A DNA stretch of 64,000 nt, taken from assembly GCA_965242535.1 (NCBI GenBank), contig OZ251458.1:3906001-3970000 (forward strand), in the 5' to 3' direction. The position numbers and the translations under genes were made by a program. A model generated the notes under the pieces. It saw only the letters and a list, made by a program, of their open reading frames with translations. It had not been told where the DNA came from and did no database searches. Below, piece by piece: positions 9,189 to 17,177 of the stretch. The DNA comes from VXRD01 sp965242535 (GTDB lineage: Bacteria > Latescibacterota > UBA2968). Each line of letters begins with the position of its first letter. The first letter of the stretch is position 1.

Positions 9189-9600
9189 GCCATTTGTACC
9201 AACTAATTACTCTGTAAATTAAGTTATTCTCAATTTTGATACACACCAACCCGTACCGACGGGGCTCGCTTTTCTAAAGCGTTTGGTCCTAAAGCCTCGT
9301 GGGTTGCCTTCGATGCCTTCGGCGACTTACTTTTTGTCTACAGCAACAAAAAGTAAGCAAAAAATGCCGCTCTCATGCGCCGAGGGGCTAGCACAGCGCA
9401 AAGCGCTTTTGTAATCGCACGACATGAGACAGCCTGCGAGGTGGGTTGCAAAATGGATGTTGGTTGTGAGACGGACTTACGCGCTGTGCCCGATGGCTTT
9501 CGGTGATGGATTTTTGCGATGGCACGTTTGGCGATGGCTTTTCTGAGGGACGGTGGAACAGCAAAGCGAGCCCCATAATGAATTAGTTGGTACAGATGGC
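9189..9600 (+). repeat. MITE-like element copy A (412 bp, both ends intact)
   Basis: Terminal inverted repeats are about 20 bp with one mismatch: left GCCATTTGTACCAACTAATT, right (reverse complement) GCCATCTGTACCAACTAATT. An internal hairpin at 9326-9357 has 12-bp arms CTTACTTTTTGT/ACAAAAAGTAAG. The element has split a copy of the GGACAGGC palindrome, and the flanks carry a near-duplicate of its centre (GGCACGGGGGC and GGCACAGGGGC). Open frames inside it look like by-products of the repeat and encode no protein I recognise. Four related copies occur at 28808, 36795, 55249 and 62989. The 9132-9792 interval holds this element and, at 9690-9719, tandem pyrimidine heptamers, and no gene. Confidence 0.85.
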
Positions 9601-9792
9601 ACAGGGGCATGTCCCTACGATTGATGGGGCCGGACGGGAACTGACCACACCGCCCACTTGACCGTTGCGGTTAATGGCTCTCTCCCGTCTTCCGTCTTCC
9701 GTCTTCCGTCTTCCGTCAACGAGATGGTTTCCAACCGTCCCTTCGCGCAATGCGATGGTATCGGATGGTTGGCGATTCCTGAGAGGGTAAAA

Positions 9793-11064
9793 TTGGTCAC
9801 GGCCTTTCGAGGAACTCTCGCCCCCTTGGGCAACCGCGGCTTTCGCAACCTGCTGATGAGCAACGCGCTGTGGTGGCAGGCCATGTGGATGGAAATGATC
9901 GTCACCGGTTGGCTCGTGCTCGAGATGACCCACTCTGCGTTTGACGTGGCACTCATCGGATTTTACCGCTCCATCCCTTTGTTGCTCACCGGGTTCATCG
10001 CCGGGCCATTGGCCAATCGCGTGGGCCGCGTGCGCGTCGTGATCCTCTCGCAATGGATCGGCGTGCTGGTCACCGCGACCATTGGCGTTCTGCTGTGGTA
10101 CGATCGCTTGGCATTTTGGCACCTCGCGATAGGCGCGGGCCTGCTTGGCATGTCTTGGTCGCTCAACTGGACGGCTCGCCGCGCCCTCATCCCGGACTTG
10201 GTCGGCAAGCAACGCACCGTTGAAGCGATGATGACCGAAAGCTTCACGCAAAATGTCGCCCGCGTGCTCGGCCCTTTTTCCAGCGGATACCTCTATGCCC
10301 TATCGGGAGCGACAGTCTGTTATGCCGCGATTTTTGGCGTCTCGTTCATCTCCTTCCTGTGCATGTTGCGCGTCCATTCGCCGCATCGCCCCGCGCGGTT
10401 CAATACCTCGCAGTGGAACCTGATGCGCGATGGCTTAAAATACATGCGGACCAGCCAGCCGATCATGGGCGCGTTGCTCATCACGGTGATCATGAATTTT
10501 TTGGCCTTTCCCTACCAGACGATCCTGCCGATTTTCACGCACGACATTCTCGGCAAAGGCCCGTATGAATACGGCGTGTTGGGCGCGTGCAATGGCATCG
10601 GGGCGTTTTTTGGCCTTTACGCCATCGATGTCTTGCGCGCCCGTCTCAGCCGCGGATGGATCTTTTCCATCGGGTCCGTCTTCCAGTCCCTCGCGCTGTT
10701 CGCCTTTGCCTTTGGCACCCCTTGGATGGCCGGGATGACCCCGTTCGGAACGCCGGTCGACCTGGCCTATCCGCTCGCCATTTTCCTCCTCGTGCTCTCC
10801 GGTTTGGGCCAGGCCTTTTTCAGCGTGATGCAAAGTGCCATCATCCTAACCGCTGCCCGCGATGACATGCGAGATCGCGCCATGGGCACCCTCGTCCTCG
10901 CCATTGGCGCAGGCCCGCTCGGCCGCCTGCAAATCGGCAAACTCGCCGAAGTCTATGGCGCGCCCATGGCCCTCGGCTTGCACACGAGTGTCGCCATTGT
11001 CGCCATTGCCGTAATCACCGCCCTTCTGCCCGGGTTTCGCGCGCGCTTGGGCGAGGAAAAATAA
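9793..11064 (+). CDS. MFS transporter, EntS-like (MFS_3) exporter
   Basis: 423 residues from a TTG at 9793 preceded by GAGAGGG; an ATG at 9724 in the same frame lacks a ribosome-binding site and lies close to the pyrimidine repeat, so the start is uncertain. About twelve hydrophobic segments are visible. Motif A is recognisable in IAGPLANRVGRVRVVI, and the protein opens RGTLAPLGNRGFRNLLMSN, as in MFS_3 drug or siderophore exporters. It would sit in the inner membrane and export an unknown small molecule. It ends at a bidirectional-looking hairpin that separates it from the convergent toxin-antitoxin pair. Confidence 0.85.
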   Translation: MVTAFRGTLAPLGNRGFRNLLMSNALWWQAMWMEMIVTGWLVLEMTHSAFDVALIGFYRSIPLLLTGFIAGPLANRVGRVRVVILSQWIGVLVTATIGVLLWYDRLAFWHLAIGAGLLGMSWSLNWTARRALIPDLVGKQRTVEAMMTESFTQNVARVLGPFSSGYLYALSGATVCYAAIFGVSFISFLCMLRVHSPHRPARFNTSQWNLMRDGLKYMRTSQPIMGALLITVIMNFLAFPYQTILPIFTHDILGKGPYEYGVLGACNGIGAFFGLYAIDVLRARLSRGWIFSIGSVFQSLALFAFAFGTPWMAGMTPFGTPVDLAYPLAIFLLVLSGLGQAFFSVMQSAIILTAARDDMRDRAMGTLVLAIGAGPLGRLQIGKLAEVYGAPMALGLHTSVAIVAIAVITALLPGFRARLGEEK

Positions 11065-11066
11065 AA

Positions 11067-11095
11067 AGCCCCGCAGATGATTCTGCGAGGCTTTC
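11067..11095 (+). terminator. Terminator hairpin after the MFS gene
   Basis: Arms GCC(C)CGCAGA and TCTGCGAGGC around TGAT are followed by a short T-rich run, with A5 on the upstream side, so it could also serve the convergent minus-strand gene ending at 11114. Confidence 0.75.
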
Positions 11096-11113
11096 TCAAA
11101 TAATCGGGAAATT

Positions 11114-11563
11114 TTACGCGCTTTCCCCGAGGGCCTCCAGGTCGGTCAGATCTTTTTGCCGACCGGTCAGGCGTTTGTTTTTTATCAATTGAGCGCGCCC
11201 AATGTAAAAAACCGGAATGCCGCCATAGCTTCCCGGTTCCCGGTCGTCCGCTACCTCTCGCCAGGAAACGCCCGTGATTGACGTGATCAGATCGACGCGC
11301 ACGGGCGGATATCCCAGTTGAATGACGCGATCGGGCACGGCAAAGTCCGTTGTGGTCAGGGCCAAATTTCCGAATCCAAATTCGGACAGCGCGTCTAAAA
11401 TTCGACGTGCATTTTCGGCTTCTGGCCGAATGAAAATGTCCAAATCCCCGGTGTATCGCGGCACGCCGTAAAATGAGAGCGCGTAAGCCCCCACGATCGC
11501 GTATTCGACCTTATGTGCGTTGAACAACGCGAGCAACTCTTTGAAGTCTCGCTGTGCTTCCAT
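11114..11563 (-). CDS. Nucleotidyltransferase of a toxin-antitoxin-type pair (AbiEii/DUF6036-like fold)
   Basis: 149 residues. The signature of a minimal DNA polymerase-beta-like nucleotidyltransferase is present: VGAYALSFYG at 24-33, then GDLDIFI at 39-45 with the two metal-binding aspartates (40 and 42), followed by RVDLITSITGV, which carries the third acidic residue. The C-terminal QLIKNKRLTGRQKDLTDLEAL (here two blocks, LIKNKRLTGR and QKDLTDLEAL) is the usual tail of this family. The gene upstream, overlapping by 53 nt, is the commonly associated small helical partner. The enzyme probably modifies tRNA or another target. Whether it acts as toxin is inferred from the pairing only. Confidence 0.8.
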   Translation of the reverse strand: MEAQRDFKELLALFNAHKVEYAIVGAYALSFYGVPRYTGDLDIFIRPEAENARRILDALSEFGFGNLALTTTDFAVPDRVIQLGYPPVRVDLITSITGVSWREVADDREPGSYGGIPVFYIGRAQLIKNKRLTGRQKDLTDLEALGESA

Positions 11564-11693
11564 GGTGTTGTCGCCTGAGATGATCCACGGCCAAAACCCG
11601 CTCTTCCGCGGGCCGACTCAGCCAATAGGCCAGATCTTCTTTCGCCTGGTCATGCGTTGTCGCATTTCGCTTGTGAACGATTTTTTGTATCAT
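11511..11693 (-). CDS. Small partner protein of the nucleotidyltransferase (putative antitoxin)
   Basis: 60 residues from the ATG at 11693, which has GGAG about 10 nt upstream; the longer frame to 11759 adds a sequence without a ribosome-binding site. The core DLAYWLSRPAEERVLAVDHL followed by RRQHHGSTARLQRVARVVQR is a conserved pattern that I associate with proteins encoded directly upstream of such nucleotidyltransferases. Its 3' end overlaps the nucleotidyltransferase start by 53 nt, implying translational coupling. No catalytic motif is visible. Confidence 0.75.
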   Translation of the reverse strand: MIQKIVHKRNATTHDQAKEDLAYWLSRPAEERVLAVDHLRRQHHGSTARLQRVARVVQRT

Positions 11694-11809
11694 CTGCTTT
11701 CTCCGAAATTGCATTTGGATTTGCAGTGACAATGTAGGGAACGGGATATACCATGTCAACGCGCTCGTATTTTTTCATCGCAGTGCAAATTTTCTCGGGA
11801 GTGTTCGCT

Positions 11810-14398
11810 ATGCAGGCAGAAGAGCATCCGATATATCGCGTGAATTTGACAGAGCGAGAAGTCGCGCGTTTGAAGCGGCGCGTGCGCCCGGCGATGGCCC
11901 TGTCCGAAGCGGCGATGGTCGCATTGATCCCGGATAAGACGGGATTTCGCTTTGTGGGATGTCCCCATTGTGACGCAGGTGCCCAAGAGGGGCAGTTGCG
12001 ATGGTCCATCAAAGACCCGAACCGCGTGCAGTGCCGCTATTGCGAAATGGTCTTTCCCAATGAGCGGTATCCCGATGATCAGGTGCTGACGGTCGTCAAT
12101 CCAGTCGGCGAGACCGCAGAATATCCGTTTTGGGAAGATGAGACCGGGTATCGGTACCACTTTCGGGCCAAGGCGTGGCGAGAAGCGCGGGGATATTTTG
12201 CGGCGCTAGCAGAAGACTTGGGGCGGTTGTACCAAGCCACGGGCGACCGGGATTATGCGCGGCGCGTGGCGTTGATTTTGGATGCGTTTGCCCGATACTA
12301 TCCCGGGTTTCTCGTGAGCTATGACCGGCCCCACGAGCAAAAGGGCTTTGTATTTGAACCGCCCTATCCAAATTTTGGCGGCAAGTGGGGGCGGTGGCGG
12401 CACGATGAAATGCCGACCGATCTGGCGATGGCCTACGACGCGATTTACAAAAGCGGCGAACTGGCGCGATTGTCCGATGCCCTCGGCATCGATGTCGAAC
12501 GGCGCGTCGAGCGCGACCTTTTTCGCGGGGCCATTCGGCAAGACGGCTTTCACGAGGTTCTCTATACCAATGCGAGCCCTCGGATTTACGCCGGGTACGC
12601 GGTGATCGGGCGCGTGCTCCGCGATCCCGACTTGGTGCGCGAAGCCATTCGACGCAGCATCGGCCTATTCGAGCGTCAATTTTACGCAGACGGATTTTGG
12701 CACGAGGGCAGTTTGGGCTACCACCGAATGACCCTGGCCGGGATGCAGGCGGTATTCGACGCGCTGAAGGGCTATTCAGATCCACCGGGCTATGCGTCTG
12801 CCGAGGGCGTGCGATACGACGATCTCGATTTGGAGCGCGACATCGCCATCGCAAAAAAGGCCAATCGGCTTTTGGACATTTGCCGCTATCCAGATGGGCG
12901 GTGGATTCCCATGCACGATGCCTGGGCGCGGTTGGACAGCAGGCGCGTCGATCCCAATATCAAACCGCTCGCACAATCGCGCTCGACCCTGTTGCCCGGG
13001 GTTGGGCATGCGTGGTTGGGGCGCGGCAAAGGCGAAGATCAAGTGCAGGTGCATCTGCACTTTTCCGGGGCTTACGGGCACGCCCATGCCGACAATTTGA
13101 ACCTCGTACTTTTCGCCAAAGGCCGCGAACTGCTCTCGGACGTGGGCTACACGCACACCCGCTATCGGAAGTGGACGGTCAGCACTCTGTGTCACAACGC
13201 CGTGCTGATCGACGAAAAAGAACAGCGACTCGACAACGGACAGGGGCCGACAGACGGATCCCTGCTCGCGTACGAAACGGCTCATGACGACGTGCAATGG
13301 CTGGAAGCGCGCGGCGAAGGCGCGTACCCCGGCCTCGCCGAAGAATATCGCCGCTGGGTCATGCTCGTCAACGCAGGAGACGGGGATCACTACGCGGTCG
13401 ATCTGTTCCGGGTGCGCGGCGGTCGGCAACGCGACTGGGTCATACACGGCAGCGCGGATAACGACATGCGGGCCGAAATCGACATTCCCTTGCGACCTCA
13501 TGGCGAAAACCTGTTGCCCGATGTCAAAGCGCGCTTGCCCGAACACGAGCGCGACCGTGGCGACGCACAGGGCAGAAATATCAATTACGCATTTTTTCAA
13601 AACGCATCGCGCGGCGAGGGCCGAGACCATGCGCGCGTCACCTTCCGGGAAAACGACGGGATCGCCGTGCGGATTCACCTCCTCGGAACGGAAAACAGCG
13701 ACATCTTCATGGGCGACGCCCCCTCTGTGCGCCGCGCAGACGAAGACGAAACGATGCTCGATCACTTTCGCATGCCCATGTTGATGGTGCGCCACACAGG
13801 GGAATCCGCGAGCCAATTCTCGGCCGTTCACGAACCCTTTCATCGGCGGGCATTTATCGACTCTGTCGACGCAAAAAACATCGGCGCGGAGGGTATGTAT
13901 CTCACCGTTCGCCACCGAGGCGTCACGGATCACATCGTCTTGCGTCCCGGTGTGGAAATCTTCCGCGCAGGCGATCTCACCTTGCAAGGCGAAGTCGGGT
14001 TTGTGCGAGAACGGGACGGCGACGTTCAAATGATGGGCTTGTGGGGTGGGAAAATGCTGCGATGGCAAACGACGCAATTAACGGGCGGGGGCACTTATGA
14101 GGGGCAGGTCACGGATGTGTTGCGGATACAGGATGGCGACCCGTACCATGCCCTCGTCGCAACGGACGCGCCTGAAATCGACGACCTCGCAGGCGCCATC
14201 GCCATAGTGACCTTCGGCGACGGTACGACCCGTGGCTTGCGCGTTCAGCGCATAGATGGCGACAAAATCGCACTCGCAGACGACCCCGGGTTTCGCATGA
14301 CAAAAACGGGCATCGCCCACTGCTTCTTCCCGCTCCGCTCAATCGACGGCCCCGTGCAATACAAAATCCGCACCTCGGCGTTTGCAATACCAAATTGA
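11810..14398 (+). CDS. Heparinase II/III family protein (polysaccharide lyase-like)
   Basis: 862 residues from the ATG at 11810 (GGGAG upstream); an ATG at 11753 would add a short hydrophobic leader, FFIAVQIFSGVFA, that could be a signal peptide, so the start and location are uncertain. The N-terminal quarter carries a CPHC...CRYC pair (about residues 48-80), perhaps a structural zinc site. An alpha/alpha-toroid region (ALAEDLGRLYQATGDRDYA, AYDAIYKSG) follows. The heparinase II/III signature is at about 420-460: HLHFSGAYGHAHADNLNLVL, LSDVGYTHTRYRKW and CHNAVLIDEKEQ, with the conserved histidines. The C-terminus is a beta-sandwich. It would cleave uronic-acid-containing glycans by beta-elimination; the substrate is unknown. 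A PhyH-type oxygenase follows after 71 bp. Confidence 0.85.
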   Translation: MQAEEHPIYRVNLTEREVARLKRRVRPAMALSEAAMVALIPDKTGFRFVGCPHCDAGAQEGQLRWSIKDPNRVQCRYCEMVFPNERYPDDQVLTVVNPVGETAEYPFWEDETGYRYHFRAKAWREARGYFAALAEDLGRLYQATGDRDYARRVALILDAFARYYPGFLVSYDRPHEQKGFVFEPPYPNFGGKWGRWRHDEMPTDLAMAYDAIYKSGELARLSDALGIDVERRVERDLFRGAIRQDGFHEVLYTNASPRIYAGYAVIGRVLRDPDLVREAIRRSIGLFERQFYADGFWHEGSLGYHRMTLAGMQAVFDALKGYSDPPGYASAEGVRYDDLDLERDIAIAKKANRLLDICRYPDGRWIPMHDAWARLDSRRVDPNIKPLAQSRSTLLPGVGHAWLGRGKGEDQVQVHLHFSGAYGHAHADNLNLVLFAKGRELLSDVGYTHTRYRKWTVSTLCHNAVLIDEKEQRLDNGQGPTDGSLLAYETAHDDVQWLEARGEGAYPGLAEEYRRWVMLVNAGDGDHYAVDLFRVRGGRQRDWVIHGSADNDMRAEIDIPLRPHGENLLPDVKARLPEHERDRGDAQGRNINYAFFQNASRGEGRDHARVTFRENDGIAVRIHLLGTENSDIFMGDAPSVRRADEDETMLDHFRMPMLMVRHTGESASQFSAVHEPFHRRAFIDSVDAKNIGAEGMYLTVRHRGVTDHIVLRPGVEIFRAGDLTLQGEVGFVRERDGDVQMMGLWGGKMLRWQTTQLTGGGTYEGQVTDVLRIQDGDPYHALVATDAPEIDDLAGAIAIVTFGDGTTRGLRVQRIDGDKIALADDPGFRMTKTGIAHCFFPLRSIDGPVQYKIRTSAFAIPN

Positions 14399-14469
14399 AT
14401 TGCGAATGGGGAGAGGCGAAGTGCGGTGGCGTGGGGCATTCTTAATTCCCAATTCCTTTGGAGGAAATC

Positions 14470-15342
14470 ATGACAGACTACGCGCATATCGAAAAACCCG
14501 ATTTGGGCTATCGCTACGAGTTTGCGACCGATGAACTCGACGCCATGTCCGACTGCCTCGAAGCGCATGGGTTTGCGATCGTCAAAGACGTGTTGCCAGA
14601 CGACATCGTCGAAAAGCTCAAACGAGCCGTGTATGACGGGACGGATCCCGAAGACACGTTGGCGCCTGGCGAGAGTCGCACGCGCCATGCGTGGATCGAA
14701 TCCGGCCCGGGCGCGTGGGAGCTCTTGGAATGCGAACCGTTTATGGACATCCACCGGCACTTGATCGGCACGGACGACTTGACCGTGCATCGCTCCGCCG
14801 CGATCATCCGCATGTCTGGATCCCAACCCGTGGGGTGGCACACGGATTGGTGTGGGTTTTCCGATGAAATCGCGAGCTCGGGCGACGTGTTGAACCGCGG
14901 GCTTTGGCCGTCTGGCAAGTGGTTTTATCTCACCGGCTCGCGTCCGGTTCACGGGGGCTTGTGCGTGATCGAAGATTCCCATGTCGAAAATTGGGAAGGC
15001 CCCGAAGGGTTCAACTTGACCGCGGACAGACGCTCGTTTTATCCCGAAGGCGAGGCGGAACATCGCTACGCGGGATTTGATATTCCGGGATTGGTGCCCC
15101 TGTTCACCAACGGGGGCGACATGATCGTGTTTGCCCATCGCACGTATCACGGCGCGTTTCCCAACCGGTTGGACGAGACGCGGCTCTCGTGCGCGATTGG
15201 GTTTCGAGATCGCAATCACAAAATTGACATCCCTTGGGAAATCCCGCAATCGGGCAAGTGGTTTTTGGCGAATCTGCCCGATCATTTGAAGCGATATACC
15301 GATGGGTACACGAGCATCGACACAACTTGGCGAGGCGCCTGA
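14470..15342 (+). CDS. Phytanoyl-CoA dioxygenase-like Fe(II)/2-oxoglutarate oxygenase
   Basis: 290 residues from the ATG at 14470, preceded by GGAGG; the TTG at 14458 falls on the ribosome-binding site. N-terminal MSDCLEAHGFAIVKDVLPD is the usual helix-strand start. The facial triad is His-x-Asp in VGWHTDWCGF (about residues 120-125) and a distal His in FAHRTYHGAFPNR, with Arg in DETRLSCAIGF. PhyH paralogues are abundant in this type of genome. Its 3' end overlaps the next gene (mqnB) by 41 nt, so the two are probably co-transcribed, though a functional link with menaquinone synthesis is not implied. Confidence 0.85.
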   Translation: MTDYAHIEKPDLGYRYEFATDELDAMSDCLEAHGFAIVKDVLPDDIVEKLKRAVYDGTDPEDTLAPGESRTRHAWIESGPGAWELLECEPFMDIHRHLIGTDDLTVHRSAAIIRMSGSQPVGWHTDWCGFSDEIASSGDVLNRGLWPSGKWFYLTGSRPVHGGLCVIEDSHVENWEGPEGFNLTADRRSFYPEGEAEHRYAGFDIPGLVPLFTNGGDMIVFAHRTYHGAFPNRLDETRLSCAIGFRDRNHKIDIPWEIPQSGKWFLANLPDHLKRYTDGYTSIDTTWRGA

Positions 15343-16057
15343 TCCCCTGCTCATCTTGACCGCCACAGCCGATGAGCAACGACATCTGCGCGATGGCCTT
15401 CGGGATGCGACCGAGAAACGCATCGGGCATCGCCCCCATTTTTGCGGCGTGCTCAACGGCAGACCCGTCGTCCTCGTCGAAACCGGCATCGGAGTGGTCA
15501 ACGCGGCGCAGGCCCTCACCGCCGCGCTGGAACACCTCGAGCCATCCCTGGTTCTGCAAATCGGCATTGGCGGCGCCTATCTCTCCTCTGGCCTCAATGT
15601 GGGCGACCTCGCGCTCGCCACCTGCGAAAATTACGGCGATTTGGGCGTCATCACGCCCGCGGGTTGGCGTCCCGCCGAGGAAATCGGCATTCCCATTCTC
15701 TCGACAGACCGCGACCATTACAATGCGTATTCCCTCGATTCCACACTCGTCGCCAAAGCCGAACGCATCCTCAAACAATCGGGCGAACCCGTGGCGCGAG
15801 GGCCATTTGTCACCGTGCAACAATGCACGGGCCGCCGCGACATCGGCGATGCGCTGGCAGCGCGTTTCAACGCGATATGCGAAAACATGGAAGGCGCGGC
15901 CGCCGCGCATCTCTGCACCCTCTACGCGGTCCCCTTCCTCGAACTGCGCGCCATCAGCAACCGCATAGAAGATCGCAACAAAGCCGCTTGGGAAATCCCC
16001 CGAGCGGCCCAACGCGCCCAAACCGCCGCGCGCAAACTCGTTGACGCCATCGGTTGA
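15302..16057 (+). CDS. mqnB: Futalosine hydrolase (menaquinone biosynthesis)
   Basis: 251 residues, close to the family size. It releases hypoxanthine from futalosine, giving dehypoxanthine futalosine in the alternative menaquinone pathway. Nucleoside phosphorylase/MTAN-like features: LVETGIGVVNAAQAL, LVLQIGIGGAYLSSGLNVGD, then the substrate-binding CENMEGAAAAHLC and FLELRAISNRIEDRNKAAW near the C-terminus, the last being typical of MqnB. The start at 15302 lies inside the previous oxygenase gene with no obvious ribosome-binding site, suggesting translational coupling. mqnD follows, but a 200-bp palindrome/heptamer repeat block lies between them. mqnA, mqnC and mqnE are not in the window. Confidence 0.87.
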   Translation: MGTRASTQLGEAPDPLLILTATADEQRHLRDGLRDATEKRIGHRPHFCGVLNGRPVVLVETGIGVVNAAQALTAALEHLEPSLVLQIGIGGAYLSSGLNVGDLALATCENYGDLGVITPAGWRPAEEIGIPILSTDRDHYNAYSLDSTLVAKAERILKQSGEPVARGPFVTVQQCTGRRDIGDALAARFNAICENMEGAAAAHLCTLYAVPFLELRAISNRIEDRNKAAWEIPRAAQRAQTAARKLVDAIG

Positions 16058-16094
16058 AGACGAGGTATCCACAAATGGCGCCCACCCACGTCTT

Positions 16095-16285
16095 CCCCTT
16101 GCCCTTGTATCTTCGGACAGGCACGGGGGCCTGTCCCTACGATTGCGTGCGATTGCGTCTCCCGTCTCCCGTCTTACCTCTTCCGTCTCCCGTCTTGTAT
16201 CTTCGGACAGGCACGGGGGCCTGTCCCTACGATTGCGTGCGATTGCGTCTCCCGTCTCCCGTCTCCCGTCTCCCCCTCTTCCCTC
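16095..16285 (+). repeat. Two copies of the GGACAGGC palindrome in pyrimidine heptamer tracts
   Basis: Palindromes at 16115-16136 and 16205-16226 (arms GGACAGGC/GCCTGTCC, loop ACGGGG) are each preceded by CTTGTATCTTC and followed by CTACGATTGCG and CCCGTCT-type heptamers. The block is a near-tandem duplication with a period of 90 bp, lying between mqnB and mqnD. The open frames crossing it are read-through artefacts. Confidence 0.85.
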
Positions 16286-16316
16286 TCATCCCTTCGTCCA
16301 TCCCATGAGGTTCGCC

Positions 16317-17177
16317 ATGTCCCGCATCTCTCTCGGCTATTCCCCGTGTCCCAATGACACGTACATTTTCTACGGTCTGGTTCACGGCAAAATTGACGGC
16401 GCGCCGACCTGCCGCGAGGTGCTCGAAGATATCGAAACCCTGAATCGGCTGGCGATGGCAGGGCAGTTGGACGCGACCAAAATCTCATTTCACGCCCTCG
16501 CTTTCATGCGCGATCGGTACTGTCTGCTCCATGCGGGAGGCGCGCTGGGCCGAGGGTGTGGGCCGCTCGTCGTCGCCCGTGACGCGCTCGATCCGAGCGA
16601 TCTATTGGGCAAGCGCGTCGCCATTCCCGGCAGGCTCACCACCGCCGCGCTCTTGCTACGCCTCTTCAATCCCGCGTTGATCGACCTCGTCGTCATGCCC
16701 TTTGACGAGATTATGGCGGCCGCGCAACAAGGCGATGTTGACGCAGGCGTGATCATCCACGAATCGCGGTTCACCTATCCCGATTACGGCTTGCACAAAG
16801 TCATCGACTTGGGCGAATGGTGGGAAACGAGCACTGGGCATCCCATTCCCCTCGGCGGCATTCTCGCCCGCCGCGACCTCGGACGCGAGACCATTCAGCA
16901 CATCGACCGATCCCTGCGCGCCAGCATCGAGTACGCCCACGCCAATCCCGATGCGGTCAAAAATTACATCCGCCAACACGCGCAGGAAATGGACGAATCG
17001 GTGATGCAACGACACATCGATCTCTACGTCAACCACTACACCTTGGACTACGGCACAGACGGCGAGGCCGCCATTGCCGACCTGTTTGCGCGAGCCGAAA
17101 AAGCGGGCATTGTCCCACGATGCGACCAGCCGTTATTTGTCTTGCTCAAATGCACCAAAAGGAAAGGAGCGTTACAC
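16317..17177 (+). CDS. mqnD: 1,4-dihydroxy-6-naphthoate synthase, lacking its own stop codon
   Basis: MqnD converts cyclic dehypoxanthine futalosine to 1,4-dihydroxy-6-naphthoate. Start at the ATG 16317 (MSRISLGYSPCPNDTY), six nt after GAGG; the conserved SPCPNDT motif begins at residue 9. The two-lobed periplasmic-binding-protein fold is apparent: LGKRVAIPGRLTTAALLL, DAGVIIHESRFTY, LGEWWETSTGHPIPLGGI. The natural end seems to be about residue 278 (AEKAGIVPRCDQPLFVLL), where the family usually stops. Here the frame stays open through LKCTKRKGALH directly into the next protein. No stop lies between, so either a fusion protein is made or the stop was lost by mutation. I give the boundary at the internal ATG. 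Confidence 0.83.

Noticed and set aside
9338..9610. Minus-strand frame of 90 codons in repeat A, with relatives in all copies of the repeat
   Set aside because: It follows the repeat exactly and is broken in other copies; no ribosome-binding site or known domain.
11114..11693. MenAT-like or AbiE phage-defence pair proper
   Set aside because: The nucleotidyltransferase is the short single-domain kind with a distinct small partner; AbiEi/AbiEii proteins are longer.
14245..15567. Minus-strand frame of 440 codons opposite the second oxygenase
   Set aside because: Spans three plus-strand genes and shows no domain; it is a shadow.
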